A DNA stretch of 64,000 nucleotides. Source: Enoplosus armatus (Eukaryota > Chordata > Actinopteri > Centrarchiformes > Enoplosidae). Below the pieces are notes generated by a model, which was not told where the DNA came from, ran no database searches, and saw only the letters and a program-made list of their open reading frames with translations. The stretch lies in contig NC_092186.1 in assembly GCF_043641665.1 (NCBI RefSeq), forward strand, positions 17,627,001 to 17,691,000. The letters run 5' to 3'. Of the stretch, positions 24,831-35,984 are shown in pieces. How positions within the stretch are numbered: position 1 is the first letter of the stretch; each line of letters opens with the position of its first letter. The position numbers and the translations under genes are program-made.

Positions 24831-26690
24831 TGTAAATGAATATGTTATGTGTGAAGGGTTTCAGTGTCTTTGTGAATGCATTTATTACACCTATACTACA
24901 AACAGTAAAAATATTGCTCTCAATCAGTGGTACACTGACATATTGTTTTGCAAGTAGCTACTTATTTAAACAAACTGCCCCCCACCTTAGTGACTTTGAA
25001 GTAAAACAAAAAAAAACAACTCTCCACTCCATGAAATACTCAAACCAAATACCGATATATACTCCTGTGACGCGTATGAGGCGGCGCTGCATTCTCTACT
25101 TCATCAAGGGGGATCACATATCAACCAAGTGCTGAGCAGGGACCCAGCGGGGATCTTCCACGGCCCAGCCGGCAATTTTAGATGGCTGCTATTGTAAATG
25201 TCTGCATGGCATCAGGGTCAGTTGCTATCAGTGGAGAATTTTGTAGAGTTGCCTCTAGTGATGGTCTTCTTATTGTAACTTGTATTGCTATCCCGGTACC
25301 CCTAAGGTTTTAGGGTTTAGTGGACTTTAGTGGATGAATGTGTGTGTACAGTCAGTACAGGCAGCCATTATTACAGTATCTTAATCTGATAGGCCCACAT
25401 TGTGACAATGTGAAATGTCAACAGTGAGGGTTAAGTGTCTGAGTATTTTTATCTACCCATCTTGCTCCTGCGTGTGGGAGGTGGCAGCCATAGTGGTGGC
25501 CTGTCATAGGCTTTCACCTAGCTGTAGCTTTAATCAATGCTGAGTGCAGCTCTCTGTCATGGCAATCAGGAAGAGGGTCAGCTTTAGCCAACATTCAGAC
25601 TGGAGCAACTGTGTTGAACAAAAAAAATATTGCATGTGGATGGAATCAAAGATCAGCAGAGCGGGACTTTCAAGAGGGAAAGGAAAGGAGGATGTACACA
25701 TGTACAGTATGTGTTGGGCCACTAACAGAAACTAATTTTGTGATGACACTAGATGAAACCGAAAAACTAAATCATTGCAGAACAAAAACTGCTAATTTTA
25801 CAGTATCACAGGTGGTTGAAAAAGTATCGGCAGGATTATAATAGTTTTGCTTCACATAATCCAAAATGTTGGCCTCACTTTGCACTCTCAAAATAGAAAT
25901 AAGGGCACTGTGAGATATCCCAGTGACACAGGCAGGAAGCGAGTGGTGAAGTGATAAATTGGGGTACCTGAGTGTATCTGTTCCTGTTTCTCCAACAACT
26001 GCCGCCAGTCATGAGTGATACAAATTACTTTCTGCTACAAATTAGTTCTGTTTGCACGTCACCACCCTGGAGTTATGTCCATGTCTTGTACTTCTGTATT
26101 TTTTTTTTCTTCTCGTCTCGCTCCATTTTTCTCTGTCACCTGTTGCAGCCAATTATCGATATTGGCTGTGTTGCTGTCTGTATCCCTGCCAGGGTTGTGA
26201 CGTGTTGTTGCAGTCGTACAAGGGAAGCCATTAATTAATGACAAGTGCACGCAGGACAGAGGTGCGAATACTGACAAATTTGAGCTGGTCTGTGAATACT
26301 GGCTACATTTTGCTGACTCATCCTGAGAAACATTTACATTACATTTTCCATCCATCATACATCTGTGAGGGAAGAGATAGCCTCATCTTAGGCTGTAAAA
26401 TGTACATGGAATTTTTGCTGTGAAATAATAGTAGTTGCATATTCATGTGCCTCACAGCAGTAAAACTGTCAACAGCCTAAAACGATCCATTTATCTACTT
26501 GGTTACAAACGTCAACTTGTTTAGTCCAAGTTTATTGTCTCCCATTTGTTCTTGTCTGTTTATATTCTGCATCTCATTCCTCAGTTCTTTTTTCAGTTTT
26601 AAGAAATAATAATGATGGTCAAGATGATGGTGATTGAACTCATAACTATTTGTGATATTTCCAGCTTTTTGGAGTAAATGAGATGAAGTA
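24831..26690. other. Unassigned non-coding DNA
   Basis: Plain sequence with short overlapping open frames only. Three plus frames and one minus frame overlap at 25972-26358 around a T9 run, and none shows a domain. Confidence 0.45.
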
Positions 26691-27300
26691 TTGCAAGAAA
26701 GTAGAAGAATGGAATTTAACACCACAAATGACAGGATTGGGAAGACAAGAGATCAGAATCTAGCCGATGAAAAATAACATCAGTGAAGAGAATGGAGAGA
26801 CAAATTGGAGTAGAAAGAGGAAAAATGAAAAACGTCCAGAGTCACAAGGAAGTGGTGGCGGGGAAGATGAAAAACAGAAGAGGAAAATTGCAATGCAGAA
26901 ACGGAGAGTGGAAAGCACTAAGCCAGTGAAGGCGAAGCATATTGAATAAATAGATAGATGGACAAAAAGAAAAGAATAAGATGGAACACAGTAAGTTGAT
27001 GTGAAAATAAAAGGACAAGTAATAAATAGAGCAAGAACGACAGAATGGAAAACAAAAGTAAAATATGGCTATAGACAGCAAGAAAAAGATGAAGGAAGTG
27101 AATCTGTGGCAGGTGGCAAAGACAAAGACAGAGAACAACAGAGTACAAGAAGAAGAGATGGAAGAGTATAACGGCTGGACAAAACAGTAGATTAGATGCA
27201 TAGCATTAGAAAGAGATGGAGGTATCATACATAGGATAAGGATGAAAATGACAGAAGATAAGAAGGAACAAGAGAGAGCCTCAGAGAAGGAGAAAGATGG
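26690..27300. repeat. Purine-rich low-complexity stretch
   Basis: About 600 bp of the plus strand is heavily biased to A and G (AGAAAGAGG-, AAAAGAAAAG- and GAAGAAGAG-type runs) without a fixed repeat unit. The open frames here, plus 26767-26949 and minus 26842-27228, are products of that bias: Lys/Glu/Arg-rich one way, Phe/Leu/Ser-rich the other. Confidence 0.7.
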
Positions 27301-27329
27301 AGGGGGTTTGTTCTGTTTGTCCTGACTCT

Positions 27330-27620
27330 GAGCCGCCTGCTAAGCAGATGATGATAAATGAGGCGGTGGGGAGGCCGACTCCCCGCTCTGTTTGCCGGAT
27401 GGAGAGTCTTTTCTCTCTAATTACCTCTCACTTACCATTAGCGCTGCCACAGCCATTCAGTTCCACCATCAGTTCCCAGCCCCGCCCGGCACGCCACCTC
27501 CCATTGGTCCCCAATAACCGAGCATCTTCACCTGACTCCGCTGATTGGTTGTCTCCGATCAGTTCACACTTGCAGACACTCAGGCTTGATGTGTGTGTGA
27601 ACTTGCACGCACATCATTCA
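27330..27620. promoter_or_regulatory. CCAAT/GC-box cluster in a CNE-like block
   Basis: A GC-richer block contains ATTGG at 27503-27507, CCAAT at 27511-27515, ATTGG at 27544-27548 and a GC box CCCCGCCC at 27480-27487, all within 70 bp. Upstream lies CTCTAATTACCTCTC then CTTACCATTAGCGCTGCC, typical CNE-like phrases. Known NF-Y and Sp1 motifs spaced like this occur in proximal promoters. On the minus strand GCTAATG is followed by GTAAGT, so a promoter or exon in that direction is possible. No transcript evidence is available. Confidence 0.3.
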
Positions 27621-28175
27621 TGAGGCTGCAGGTTGTCTTCCATTAGGTCCATATGGTTCACACAAACAGTGAAAAATTGAACGTTCTGGGCCTACTTGGA
27701 CTGGCTCTACATCTGGCTATCACAGAGTCGAGTAAACCTTATTTCATTTTCTCATCATTTTACACATATTACACTGTGTCCTTGCTTGCTGGGTTACCCT
27801 GTTTTGAATGTAATGAATCACAATGGCTACTAAAGCGCTGATTCATGAATCCAGTCTCAAATGTCATTCATCTATTCCGTTTACAGCTGACATTAACTGG
27901 AGGAGAAGGGGTTTTGCATTAAAATTCCAGTCAAATCAATCAAATTTTCACTCAGTGTATAATAAACTGAGACTTCCCAGACTGGTGGATACAGCTCGCT
28001 GTACCGCACAGTTAGCGCCAAACTTCCATCCATCCACCTTTTACTGTATAGTTTTTAATCATGCCTGTCACATCTCACTCCCAGTTTGCTAGGTCTTATT
28101 TTGAATAATTATCCTGCCCACCAGCGGACGGGTGAACTCTGGTGTGGTTTATTAGCGGGGTGAAAGCAGAGCAGG
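27621..28175. other. Unassigned non-coding DNA
   Basis: No gene or known repeat is recognised in this stretch upstream of the hAT-like element. Confidence 0.45.
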
Positions 28176-28183
28176 CTAACTAC
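28176..28183. repeat. Likely left target-site duplication
   Basis: CTAACTAC immediately precedes the hAT-like element. It matches CTAACTGA at the right end in six of eight positions, consistent with the 8-bp duplications hAT elements make. Confidence 0.5.
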
Positions 28184-28817
28184 TATGGTTGGACATCAAG
28201 AACCGGTTCCGAGTTAGAACCGATTCCAAATTTCCAAGAACCGTGGATTCGATAAGACGCGTGCATTTCGAGGCTGCTTATCGGTTCCTTTAATATATTT
28301 CGCGCCATAAAAGTTGTACTTATCTGCCAGGACCTACTACGCGGACCAAACGTCACGTGATTTAACTGCTCCTGCAGTGTGGATATTTTGGTGCAGAACC
28401 TCCAATGTGATGAAGCATTTACTTCAACACGGCGTGAATCTGAAGGAATGCAACAACATGTTGCTGTCGCCCCCGAATACAGCTAACGTTAACATCAGCA
28501 CCGTTGTAAGACGCCTTTTATATAGAAGGTAAACAAATAATGGTTCTTCCCCAGAGACCCTCCTCTAGTACAGAAACTCCTTTCACTTTAGCCATGAAGG
28601 GAAAGATGAGAAAGAAGAAAGTGGATGATTTGTAGTGAAGCCTTTGCTACGGTTGAGTCTCCTCTGTTTAGATATGCAAAATACATTATTGATATCTGGT
28701 TATTCATAGCAATATCCATCGACTTTAGCCTTCTTTGACCAAGATTTGTTGAGAACCAGATTCGATAAGCAGAATCGAAATTGGAATTGGAATCGATAAA
28801 ATTGACACCCAACCCTA
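28184..28817. mobile_element. Non-autonomous hAT-like DNA transposon
   Basis: About 634 bp. The left end reads TATGGTTGGACATC and the reverse complement of the right end reads TAGGGTTGGGTGTC. Both are followed by diverged palindromic GAACCGATTCC / ATCGATTCC subterminal motifs. Imperfect 8-bp duplications flank it. An internal frame (about 28320-28532) reads VWIF...TSNVMKHLLQHGVNLKEC, which resembles the second half (H-x3-H) of a BED zinc finger, the N-terminal domain of hAT transposases. The Cys pair is missing. It therefore looks like an internally deleted derivative of an autonomous hAT that still carries transposase coding remnants. Confidence 0.7.
28320..28532 (+). pseudogene. Transposase BED-finger remnant
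   Basis: An open frame inside the hAT-like element. The segment TSNVMKHLLQHG matches the His half of BED fingers, and VWIF precedes it where the linker to the Cys pair should be. The C-x2-C part is absent and a stop follows at 28530-28532, so no functional transposase is encoded. Confidence 0.5.
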
Positions 28818-28825
28818 CTAACTGA
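28818..28825. repeat. Likely right target-site duplication
   Basis: CTAACTGA directly follows the CCAACCCTA terminus and pairs with CTAACTAC on the left. Confidence 0.5.
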
Positions 28826-29579
28826 TGCAATTATACCAGGAAATATTACCGCAAGACCCTTCTTTTCCATCCTGTTACTTATCCGTCATTATTAATAAGA
28901 TATGAGGTCCAGTCCCAGTCTCAGACTCTCCAGACTACTAATTCTCATAATCAATAATTTCTTAGAGAGTTATTTGTGACAGTACACACATAAGGAGCAG
29001 TGACGTGCTGCATGACTTAATGTCAACAGAATTAGATTTTCCCCTGCGGATCCAAGATGATAATGCAGGATGACATTCACCAAAAGTGTCTAATGAATGA
29101 GTTACCTGTCAGTCTATATGACGTCATGTTTCCTACTCTTGGTTTATTTCTAATAAGTTCTTTAGTTTGAACATGAAACCCACTAGAGCTAAAAAATGTT
29201 CTTTGTCCAAACCACCTGGACCGAACCTCAGGGTGACAACAACTATAAAATCTTCCTTCAGCTAAAGTGTAGAAGATATGGGGTTTCATTATTGTATTTC
29301 CGACACACTTTCAGGTGTGATCAAAGTCTTTGAGAAGGGGAAACCATGAAAAAAGTAACCCAAGAGCTGTATCTTGATCTTCATTAAAAAAAATCTTGAT
29401 ATAAGCAGATTTGCATGTGAGATAAGTGAAATTATCTCACTCCACTGGCAGACTTTAAATAATTTAAAGTAATTCAACACTGTCAAAGTTTATCAGTGTC
29501 ACTAAGTGAAACATTGAAGCACAGTGAGCTTTGATAATGTGTGATGCGGATGATACAGTACGTCAATGATTTTGCACAA
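28826..29579. other. Unassigned non-coding DNA with one CRE
   Basis: Ordinary sequence. The only notable site is the TGACGTCA at 29119-29126. No gene or repeat family is seen. Confidence 0.45.
29119..29126. promoter_or_regulatory. Consensus cAMP-response element
   Basis: TGACGTCA within the 10-bp palindrome ATGACGTCAT. It matches the CREB/ATF consensus. The context is not obviously a promoter. Confidence 0.25.
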
Positions 29580-30020
29580 ATCATCCCAGATGACCAATTA
29601 GCTACCTGCTATTTGCTTCTGCTAACTCTCCTTGTTTCAGTGACATGAAGAATCTTCTTTCCTCTTCCAAATCAAGTGCCCCATGGACATTTTTTCCCAA
29701 AGCTTCTCTCCATCTCGGTACGGTTGTTATTGATTGAGCCAGAGGAGTCTGGACAGTCAGTAATTAAACGGAACGACTGGTGGGTGTAAAATTAGCCTTT
29801 GTGTCATTAGACTGGAACGACAGAGTGGGTGAAAGAAGTGCGGCTGAGATGACTGATGACTGAAGGCCAATTAAAAAGCAGAGCGAAGATGGGATGAGAA
29901 GAACGGCTGAAGATGTGGCAGAGAAGCATATGGATTTATCTTGGATAATGAACTCTTCAACCGCCATCGATCTGCTGGGAAAGAGAAGGTGGATCAAGGA
30001 TCCACTTTGAAGGACCTCAG
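29580..30020. promoter_or_regulatory. CNE-like block
   Basis: Repeat-free, high-complexity sequence with GACCAATTAGC, GTTATTGATTGAGCC, GTAATTAAACGG and GGCCAATTAAAAAG. Homeodomain- and CCAAT-type cores are dense. No coding signal is convincing. Confidence 0.25.
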
Positions 30021-31069
30021 GGGAATCAGAGGATAGTTTGCTTTAGATCTCCAGATGAATTTGTAAACATTAAATTGGTTTCCTTTTAACACTGGGAAAT
30101 TGTTCTTTTCAAGATAATCCATGCCACTCTGTTAAACGCAATAGACCTTTCTTGATGTCTCAAATGCTTAAATGAAAAATCTCTGGAGTCAAGATCATAA
30201 ATGTTCTTGAGGGTATTCATCTCCACTCTTTGATGAATGGTGTGACCTTCAAGTCACCAAAACAGTGCATGTTATCCTTGTGGTTTAGTGTCACTATAGT
30301 TTTTAAGTAACAGGAGTGAAGCTTTAGAGGACAAAACACGAGTTTATAGAAGTTTCAGTTTGGTGGACTTAGACCTGTTTGATGCCATCATGTGCTTCTG
30401 TGTTCAAAGGCAATATTATACAATGTCAGACTTACTGTCCAACTTTTGGGTAATATATCACATAACACTGTACTCACCACCACCATTGTAGCTGCTCTGG
30501 AAACAGCTGAAGTCTAACAGGACTTCATCTTAAGCAGCTCTAACAACAACTAATCAACCTTGCTTTATTAGGATTGCGTTAATTTTAACTTTGTTTGACC
30601 TCTAGGTTTTGCCAGCCAGATCATGTTCAATACTCTGATGTAAACTTAACAGTGCTGTGCAACCATGTTAACCTGCAGGTGGAACCCTGCAGAGTTGCTG
30701 TGCAACAGCTGTAACAAACAGCAGTAGTAACGTAATGCTTGCTTTAGTTTTGACCTTAAAATAACTGCTTTTCAAGGGTGAAATGCTTCAACCTTATATG
30801 GTATATGTATTTCCTTGGACTCATTGGACTCTGTTGGAAAGCTTTCTCCAGTGGAGTGCTACAACAGTGGTGGCAAGTACAGCGTGGTCAAAAACTACGT
30901 TAACAATGTCCAGGTTGTAAAACAACAGAATGTTCCTTCATGCTAACAGTCACAGTGTTTCTCTAGGCTTGGACTGCATGCTGACTTTTTAGTGAGAAGC
31001 ACAATATATGGATTTAGTTTTGATTCTGTGTGTATTTAAGTATTCTAGCCATAAAATGTAATTTCATAA
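30021..31069. other. Unassigned non-coding DNA
   Basis: AT-rich sequence without open frames of note, repeats or motif clusters. Confidence 0.5.
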
Positions 31070-31600
31070 AGCAATTGTAAAGGCCGTCATTAGGCCAGAG
31101 TAAACATATGGTAAAATCCATTTAGAAAAATTGTCATCAGATATGCTCATTAGTTTGTTTTTCTTTGCATATCTTTTCTTATCTGCCACCTGGGTCATAA
31201 ATAGATCTAGCATATAATAGAGGAACAAATTTGAGCCCTGCATTTCTTTTCCTTTGTAAACCCCAACACATGGGGTGCATTTCTGTAATACCCAAGGTTA
31301 AGTGTTTGTAACGTTTCGGTAAAGGCCCTTGAAAGCCTCTGTCCAACAAAAGGAGCTCTCTAAATGAAAAGGCCATGATGTCAGCTCTGTTTACAGACTA
31401 ATCTCTGGAACCAATACTTCTCCCTGGCATGGCTGCTAACCTTGGCTAGTTTGAATTAAATCAAGATTTGAGATAAAGGGAAAGAAGAACGAATAGCTCA
31501 TGAATAGCTTTGGATTCCTGGAGTAATGGATCTAAGGTTTGTCGCATTTATGGGATTTGATACACAACTTGAAATTTGCCAGGTGTGATTCGTTTGAATA
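31070..31600. promoter_or_regulatory. CNE-like block
   Basis: High-complexity DNA with GCAATTGTAAAGG, CGTCATTAGGCC, AATTAAATCAAG and several CTTTG-type TCF-like cores. It is stop-poor on the minus strand (31179-31376) with no domain. Calling it regulatory is an inference. Confidence 0.25.
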
Positions 31601-33549
31601 ATGGAGAAAAATGCTGATGTGCAGTTTTATGCATGTTATACAGCAAATGTTGAATCCTGATAACAGAGTTTGACAATGCCATTAAGGAAATCTGGGACTC
31701 CATGTAAGGACATGACCTTGGTAGCAGTAATACTGACAGCTGTCACAGCTAAGTTATCACATTTGGCCAAATGCATTGTACTAATATGAGTCTGAATGTA
31801 AGTGCATCCTTCAACTGGATCTGTGCAACATCTGAAGTTCTGTTCCATCAAAGTGAGTCAAAAAATCTTGCTCTGGAATTTTTTGAAGTACAGTCTCTAC
31901 TATGCTTCTAGGATTCAAACAGACTGAATTATTGAATTCCAGTGTAGAGGGTACCATCAAAGGCAGCATGTCCTATGTTGTGATTGTAGTGATTGTACAC
32001 AGAAATATATAGAAAAAGGTTAAATCTTGGAGAAAGTGTTGACTGATCAAGAAGAAGCCCAGATGCATGCATGTGAATTCTTTGTCAGGCTTTGACAGTA
32101 AGCTTATTAATGATATACAGATATCTGTGATAGACAAGAGCAGATGTTTGTCGTTGCAATAAAATGATGAAGTGCCATGCTGGTAGAGAATCTTCAAGAG
32201 CCTTTGACCTATGCAGCTAAGCTGCAAACCACCGTCTGTTTCTCCATGCAAAGAGCAGATCCAGCACATGGCTCACTATTGTTAGCTAGCTACTCTCCTC
32301 CTGGTTTGAAAAACTGTGCTCATGACAACTGCATCTGTCAGCGACACTGCAGCAGACATGGTTATAAGCTTCCATATGTAAATAAAATGGAATAAATTGA
32401 TAAAGAAAGGATTTATATAAATGCATTATATGTACTTGTACAATATCAGATTTGTATTAGGAAGCATCCAAGTACAGTACATCAACCTGCTGTTCTACTC
32501 AATGTGGTTTGGGGTTACTACAAAATATTTATCACAGAAACCCAGGGCCCCTAATCTACCACTGTACTATAAAAATAATGCACATTTTAAATAATGAACA
32601 GTTAGCCATTGTAGGATATACTAAATTTGGCTATCAATCTGGCCAACTGCTATGCCGACCGTCGCTTTTTGATGTTGTTGTTCATACTGTGAAATATTTG
32701 AGGAATTACACAAGCCAACCTTAACTACATTATTTAAAACATTTTTAATATATGTAATGTAATTTGATTTGTTAAAGCTCTTATTTACTAGTTTTTCTAC
32801 GCTGCCTGCATTCTTTTTTCTCAAGAACTCTGTGAAGATAAGTTGCACTTTAGGTCGAGTAAGATTGGGTCATAGGGCTGCTTCACTTCCACACATCAGT
32901 TGCATCAACTTCAATTTAATGCACTTTTTCACACTCCAAACTGTCTTGGTGCTCTCAGAGCCCCTTATCTAATACTATTTATCAGCAATGCACCACATGT
33001 GGCTGGGAAATTACAAGCTGGGAAGTCAGAAAATGTTTCTGATCAGTCCTTTCAAGTCATAAATTGACTGACATTCTTGAGAACAACCAATGGTCTTGTG
33101 TGCCCCTCCAACTTTGCCATCACTCAATCACAAAAGCTGCTCAGACAGCAGCAGGGAGTAAGCATAAGGCAGGAAAATGTGTAAATTGTGTCCGTACATG
33201 TTGTAAAATCCCCTTTGTTCAGTCTGGAAATGTTGATGGAAAACACTTTAAATGTTACCATGGAAACAAGAAAAGTAGTGTCCTTAGTGTCATGAAGCTT
33301 TCACTTGTTGTGTCAGTTTTCTTTGATCAAGCATTTTTTCTATCTTGAGTTCCAAAATGTTTCTCTATCCAGGTCTTGAATGTTTTCGAATTGGGGATGA
33401 GTGAATGAACATGTAGGTGTTTGGTATTTTGCCTAAGGCCAATCTTTAGGCCCTTAGTGGTCAGGGGATCAAACGTGACATTTTGCTTACTTCATAAAAA
33501 ATAAATGTGAATGAAAACAAGACTACATCCATATATACGCGCACACACA
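31601..33549. other. Unassigned non-coding DNA
   Basis: No gene or repeat can be supported. Short open frames on both strands overlap and lack domains. Confidence 0.45.
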
Positions 33550-33780
33550 GATCCTGTCACCTCAATTGTCCTCCTAATCTGAATCCTTAAATAAACCCAG
33601 CGCCCAGGGCTTTGAGGCTTATTAATATTGCAGCTTCGTCGGTATTCATTATGAATGAGAACAAGTGTGAAGACTCAGAACGGGCTGCAAAACAGTGCAA
33701 GGCTATGGCTGTAACAATGCAGGTCACACAGATAATCAGCATGCCCCACCAACCTCAGTTTAACTGACAGGCTCACACTT
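33550..33780. promoter_or_regulatory. CNE-like block
   Basis: Contains CTCAATTGTCC, CCTAATCTGAATCC, CTTATTAATATTGCAG and TATTCATTATGAATGAG, a dense set of homeodomain- and POU-type cores in repeat-free sequence. Confidence 0.28.
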
Positions 33781-34235
33781 GGCACTGCTTAGAAAAACCT
33801 TGACAGGTTTCTCCATTGTCTATAATGTGTGACAAAAATACCTGTTAGCATAGCAGATAGAATCAGGGAGAATGTTTTTATCACATTTTTTATGTCACCC
33901 TCGGCAATAAAGTGAAATTTGATAAATGTTAATGAAAGCCAGTGACGTTTGTGTGAGACATTATGCAGGTAGGGACAGTACAAAGTATGATAGATTTTCT
34001 GCTTCGGTGTTAAATGAGAAACATTAGTCACTCAATTAGAAGCTTGCTCAGTGGGATTAAATGTCAAGGTGTCTGTTTCTATCTACTCTCTATTTAACTC
34101 TGCTACTGTTTTGTACTGTCACAACGTGCATTCACATTTGCAGAGCAGAACAAGGGGACCTCTCAGAGCCCCTGGAATGTCTCTTTATAAATGATTTACC
34201 TTTTTCCATTAAAATGTCCTGTGACATCTGTGAAG
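33781..34235. other. Unassigned non-coding DNA upstream of an exon-like segment
   Basis: AT-rich sequence. The last 60 bp before 34234 contain no AG dinucleotide and include ACCTTTTTCC, fitting a branch point to acceptor interval. Confidence 0.4.
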
Positions 34236-34341
34236 CCTGACCTGGCACTGGAGCTGGTGGCAGCGGAGTGCCACAAGGTGCTGAACTGGGTCCTCTCGCA
34301 CTTGCCCCACGTTGATGTCAACTGTGACTCCGACAACTTTG
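34236..34341 (+). other. 106-nt candidate exon, ankyrin-repeat-like
   Basis: A GC-rich island in AT-rich DNA. It follows an AG-free interval ending GTGAAG and is followed by GTTAAG. One frame is open in phase 0 with vertebrate codon preference (CTG, GTG, GAG, AAC). It reads PDLALELVAAECHKVLNWVL, then SHLPHVDVNCDSDNFG. The ending HVDVNCDSDNFG resembles the start of an ankyrin repeat (xxVDVNxxDxxGxTxLH), which would continue in a downstream exon. The exon would leave phase 1. No continuation is found in the window. I cannot name the gene. The minus strand is also open but has a weaker acceptor. Confidence 0.35.
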
Positions 34342-34497
34342 GTTAAGTGCTTCCTGATTTAGATCCACCAGAAGAGGGTTGGGGAGAAAAAGAAAGAAAA
34401 GCATAGAAAAAACAGCTGCAGTCAAAGAGTATATCATAATCGTTTTTAGATACAAAAAACGCTGTGCCTTCTGATTGTGAAAGGAGGAATACCACAT

Positions 34498-34862
34498 TAA
34501 AGGAATAGTTTGAGATTTTGGAAAATACGCATCTTTGTCTTCTTGTTGAGAGTTACATGAGAAGATCAAAACCACTCTCTGTCTGTATGCTAAGTATAGA
34601 GCTAGATGTGGGAGACAATTAGCTGAGCTTAGCTAAGCATAAAGACTGAAAGCATGGGGTAGCTTTATTAGCACAGCTAGCCTGATTCTCTAAAAGGTTT
34701 CCACAGCATCGAATATGCTCACGTTGTATCTTGTTTTTTTTAAATCCAGGTGGATATGCTGACTCTAGCTTCACGTTATGTACATAGACATGAGAGAGGT
34801 ATCTTCTCATCAAGCTCTTGGAAAGAAAGCCAAGAGGCGTTTTTCCTAAAACGTCAACACCC
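34498..34862. mobile_element. Foldback (MITE-like) element
   Basis: The left arm (34498-34610) begins AAAGGAATAGTTTGAG and contains TTGAGAGTTACATGAGAAGA. The right arm (34761-34862) contains its diverged inverse, TATCTTCTCATCAAGCTCTT then GGCGTTTTTCCTAAAACGTC. Arms of about 100 bp flank a 150-bp centre that includes GCTTAGCTAAGCATAAAGAC. This matches a very common percomorph element whose ends are long inverted repeats, recognised from memory. It was probably moved in trans by an unknown transposase. Confidence 0.75.
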
Positions 34863-34919
34863 ATCAATGGGCTATTGTAGTCTCAACAAAATGTAGAAAC
34901 TGGTCTTTCACTCTGTCAT

Positions 34920-35266
34920 GTCCTGTCACAGCATCCAGCATCCTTTAGCAGCAGACTGTTACACCCACGGTGTAAGAAGGAGCGCTACCGCAGGTCATTC
35001 ATTCCTACGGCTATAAGACTGTTTAACTGCACATAAATCTGCACAATTTGTACATACTTTATATTTTTCCGTGTATATATTTATTTTTGTCCCCCATATT
35101 TTTTATATCTGTATTTATTATTTGTATATTGTTTTTTCTTTTTAAAAAAATACTTCTAATTCTTATTGACACAGTGCTTGTCTGCTGTGTGTTTCTGCAC
35201 CTTTCTGTCTTTGCTGCTGTGACGTGTAAATTTCCCCGCTGTGGGATTAATAAAAGTCTAAGTCTA
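34920..35266 (+). mobile_element. 5'-truncated LINE, 3' end
   Basis: A frame ending in TAA at 35034-35036 reads SSRLLHPRCKKERYRRSF then IPTAIRLFNCT, the usual C-terminal end of fish non-LTR retrotransposon ORF2 proteins. A T-rich 3' UTR follows, then TTTCCCCGCTGTGGGATTAA, AATAAA at 35249-35254 and two AGTCTA units as the 3' tail. Only the last few dozen codons and the UTR remain, so it is a dead 5'-truncated insertion. The clade is not determined. Confidence 0.8.
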
Positions 35267-35453
35267 AAAGCAAATATCCAATTAAAGGAACAACATTTTT
35301 TCAAAAAGCACACATCAGCAGTGATATAGTTAAAGCAAAGTGACATCACTGTTTCTCCTTTATTGTCACCCTCACTTTTACTTTTATTGCAAGCTATTTC
35401 TGAGCCTCAGCTTGTCTTACATTTGAATATTCAACAAACAGAGGCACACGCAT

Positions 35454-35454
<1 letters not shown>

Positions 35455-35488
<34 letters not shown>
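35455..35488. repeat. (CA)17 microsatellite
   Basis: A pure CA run of 34 bp, 190 bp beyond the LINE tail. Confidence 0.97.
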
Positions 35489-35491
<3 letters not shown>

Positions 35492-35592
35492 TCCTCCATT
35501 CTTTTGCCTTTTCTCTCACCTTCTTCCAACACTGACACCGCATAACTTTCTCTGTTTCTCTGTCACTATCTCTCCCTCCAGCACACACTCAC

Positions 35593-35682
35593 CTCCATTC
35601 TCTGGTGGAGAAATGAATGTATCTGTGCTGCCAGGTGTGCTCTCAGCGGTGGCTGTGACCCCAGACAGGGATCTGCTCTCTG
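35593..35682 (-). other. 90-nt exon-like segment, minus strand
   Basis: On the minus strand TGGTGCAG precedes the segment, and GAATGGAG is followed by GTGAGT, a consensus donor. At 90 nt it is phase-symmetric (1-1) with an open frame including GVTATAESTPGSTDTF then ISPPENG, a Ser/Thr/Pro-rich linker-like peptide. Such symmetric exons are often alternatively spliced. The acceptor's pyrimidine tract is weak, and no protein family is recognised. Confidence 0.2.
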
Positions 35683-35984
35683 CTGCACCACGGGGGATAC
35701 AACGACAAAGCTGCTCCAAACATTCATTTTCTCATCTGTCCTCTCCACTGCAACTGTTATCACCTTTGTCAACTTTCATGGATAGGAGCACTGTACTGTT
35801 GACAGGCATTTTACTGTTTTGGCACTTTAGTTTCACTGACTTACTTAATAAGTTTGCTATGTTTTCTTGCTTTCTTGCAAACTTCTAACAGTAATATGGA
35901 ACATTACTTACAGCGGCTGTAATTTATCATTTCTATAATAATAATGTATCGAATAAGAACGTGAAAACATTGTGACAATGTGAA

